A program made the translations under genes and the position numbers. From assembly GCA_023144115.1 (NCBI GenBank), contig JAGLGH010000102.1, forward strand, positions 1 to 5,943: a DNA stretch of 5,943 nucleotides, written 5' to 3'. Under the pieces are notes generated by a model, which was not told where the DNA came from, did no database searches, and worked only from the letters and a program-made list of their open reading frames with translations. The stretch comes from Nanobdellota archaeon (GTDB lineage Archaea; Nanobdellota; Nanobdellia; Woesearchaeales; JAGLGH01). Shown piece after piece: positions 5,596 to 5,943 of this stretch (the stretch's first letter is position 1; the number at the start of each line of letters is the position of its first letter).

Positions 5596-5943
5596 ATGTC
5601 AATACAAACTTTATTTGATAAAATAGGAAAAGGGATATATAAGGGACTTGATAGCTATAAAAATGATAAAAGAATTAATATTGTTATTAATACAGCAATG
5701 ATTTATAGTAGCCTTGCATTAGGTCCAGATATAGTAGAAGCAAATCAAAATACTAAAGAAATATGCGATATGCTCGCACCAGTTATTTCTGGAAGTTATG
5801 CACTTAGGCAAACCAGGACTGAGAGTAATGAAAATGTAAAAATTCTTGCGCAGATAGCAATTTCCGGACTCATAGGTTATGACCTTTTTAATGAAATAAA
5901 TAATTATAATGGAAATATCAGTATGATACATAGCCTGGATTCT
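5596..5943 (+). CDS. 5' part of an unknown protein, truncated by the window edge
   Basis: An open frame of 116 codons with no stop, running off the right edge. I do not recognise the product. It begins MSIQTLFDKIGKGIYKGLD, an amphipathic, Lys/Gly-containing helix. Hydrophobic stretches follow at about residues 27-47 (around NIVINTAMIYSSLALG), 58-69 (around MLAPVISGSYAL) and 85-100 (around ILAQIAISGLIGYDLF). These could be short membrane helices or a buried helical bundle; no catalytic motif is seen. An in-frame TGA at 5563-5565 blocks upstream extension, so the ATG at 5596 is the likely start. AGGGAAG about 7 bp upstream is at best a weak ribosome binding site. A minus-strand frame over the same bases is AT-rich and aromatic and looks like a shadow. 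Confidence 0.6.
   Translation, partial: MSIQTLFDKIGKGIYKGLDSYKNDKRINIVINTAMIYSSLALGPDIVEANQNTKEICDMLAPVISGSYALRQTRTESNENVKILAQIAISGLIGYDLFNEINNYNGNISMIHSLDS

Noticed and set aside
5719..5931. Minus-strand 70-codon frame near the right edge
   Set aside because: It is antisense to a longer plus-strand frame with more protein-like composition; the minus product is just AT-driven Ile/Tyr/Phe.

Overview
The window looks like chromosomal DNA from an archaeon, possibly a small-genome DPANN-type lineage (Woesearchaeota- or Pacearchaeota-like). The evidence is a complete, intron-free ABCE1/Rli1 gene, which is universal in archaea and eukaryotes and absent from bacteria. In addition, A/T-rich TATA boxes sit about 24-30 bp upstream of the start codons of five genes, with no Shine-Dalgarno motif, the layout expected for archaeal leaderless mRNAs. 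The lineage is an inference; the archaeal assignment is well supported.

Layout: (1) 48-794 (+) is a class I SAM-dependent methyltransferase of the DesVI-like small-molecule type. (2) 868-1227 (+) and 1263-1535 (+) are two small membrane proteins of unknown function. (3) 1552-2634 (-) is a 360-aa protein I cannot assign, with GRDAEPLYD and VDTGFKGT motifs, convergent with the preceding gene. (4) 2846-3481 (+), divergent from it across a 211-bp spacer holding a 9-bp inverted repeat, is a HAD phosphatase that resembles mitochondrial/plant Gep4-type phosphatidylglycerophosphate phosphatases. (5) 3688-5445 (+) is ABCE1, the ribosome-recycling ATPase. (6) 5596 to the window edge (+) is the start of an unknown, partly hydrophobic protein that runs off the end.

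The genes do not form an obvious pathway. Almost every gene has its own TATA box, so most are probably separate transcription units; only the methyltransferase and the first small membrane gene could share a transcript. ABCE1 is a housekeeping translation gene and is visibly richer in G+C than its neighbours. The HAD phosphatase probably acts in polar lipid synthesis, where the archaeal equivalent of its substrate would be archaetidylglycerol phosphate. The other genes look like accessory content. I saw no tRNA, rRNA, CRISPR array, insertion sequence or transposase. No complete new multi-gene system is evident; the best candidates for novelty are the unassigned minus-strand protein and the eukaryote-like Gep4 homologue.
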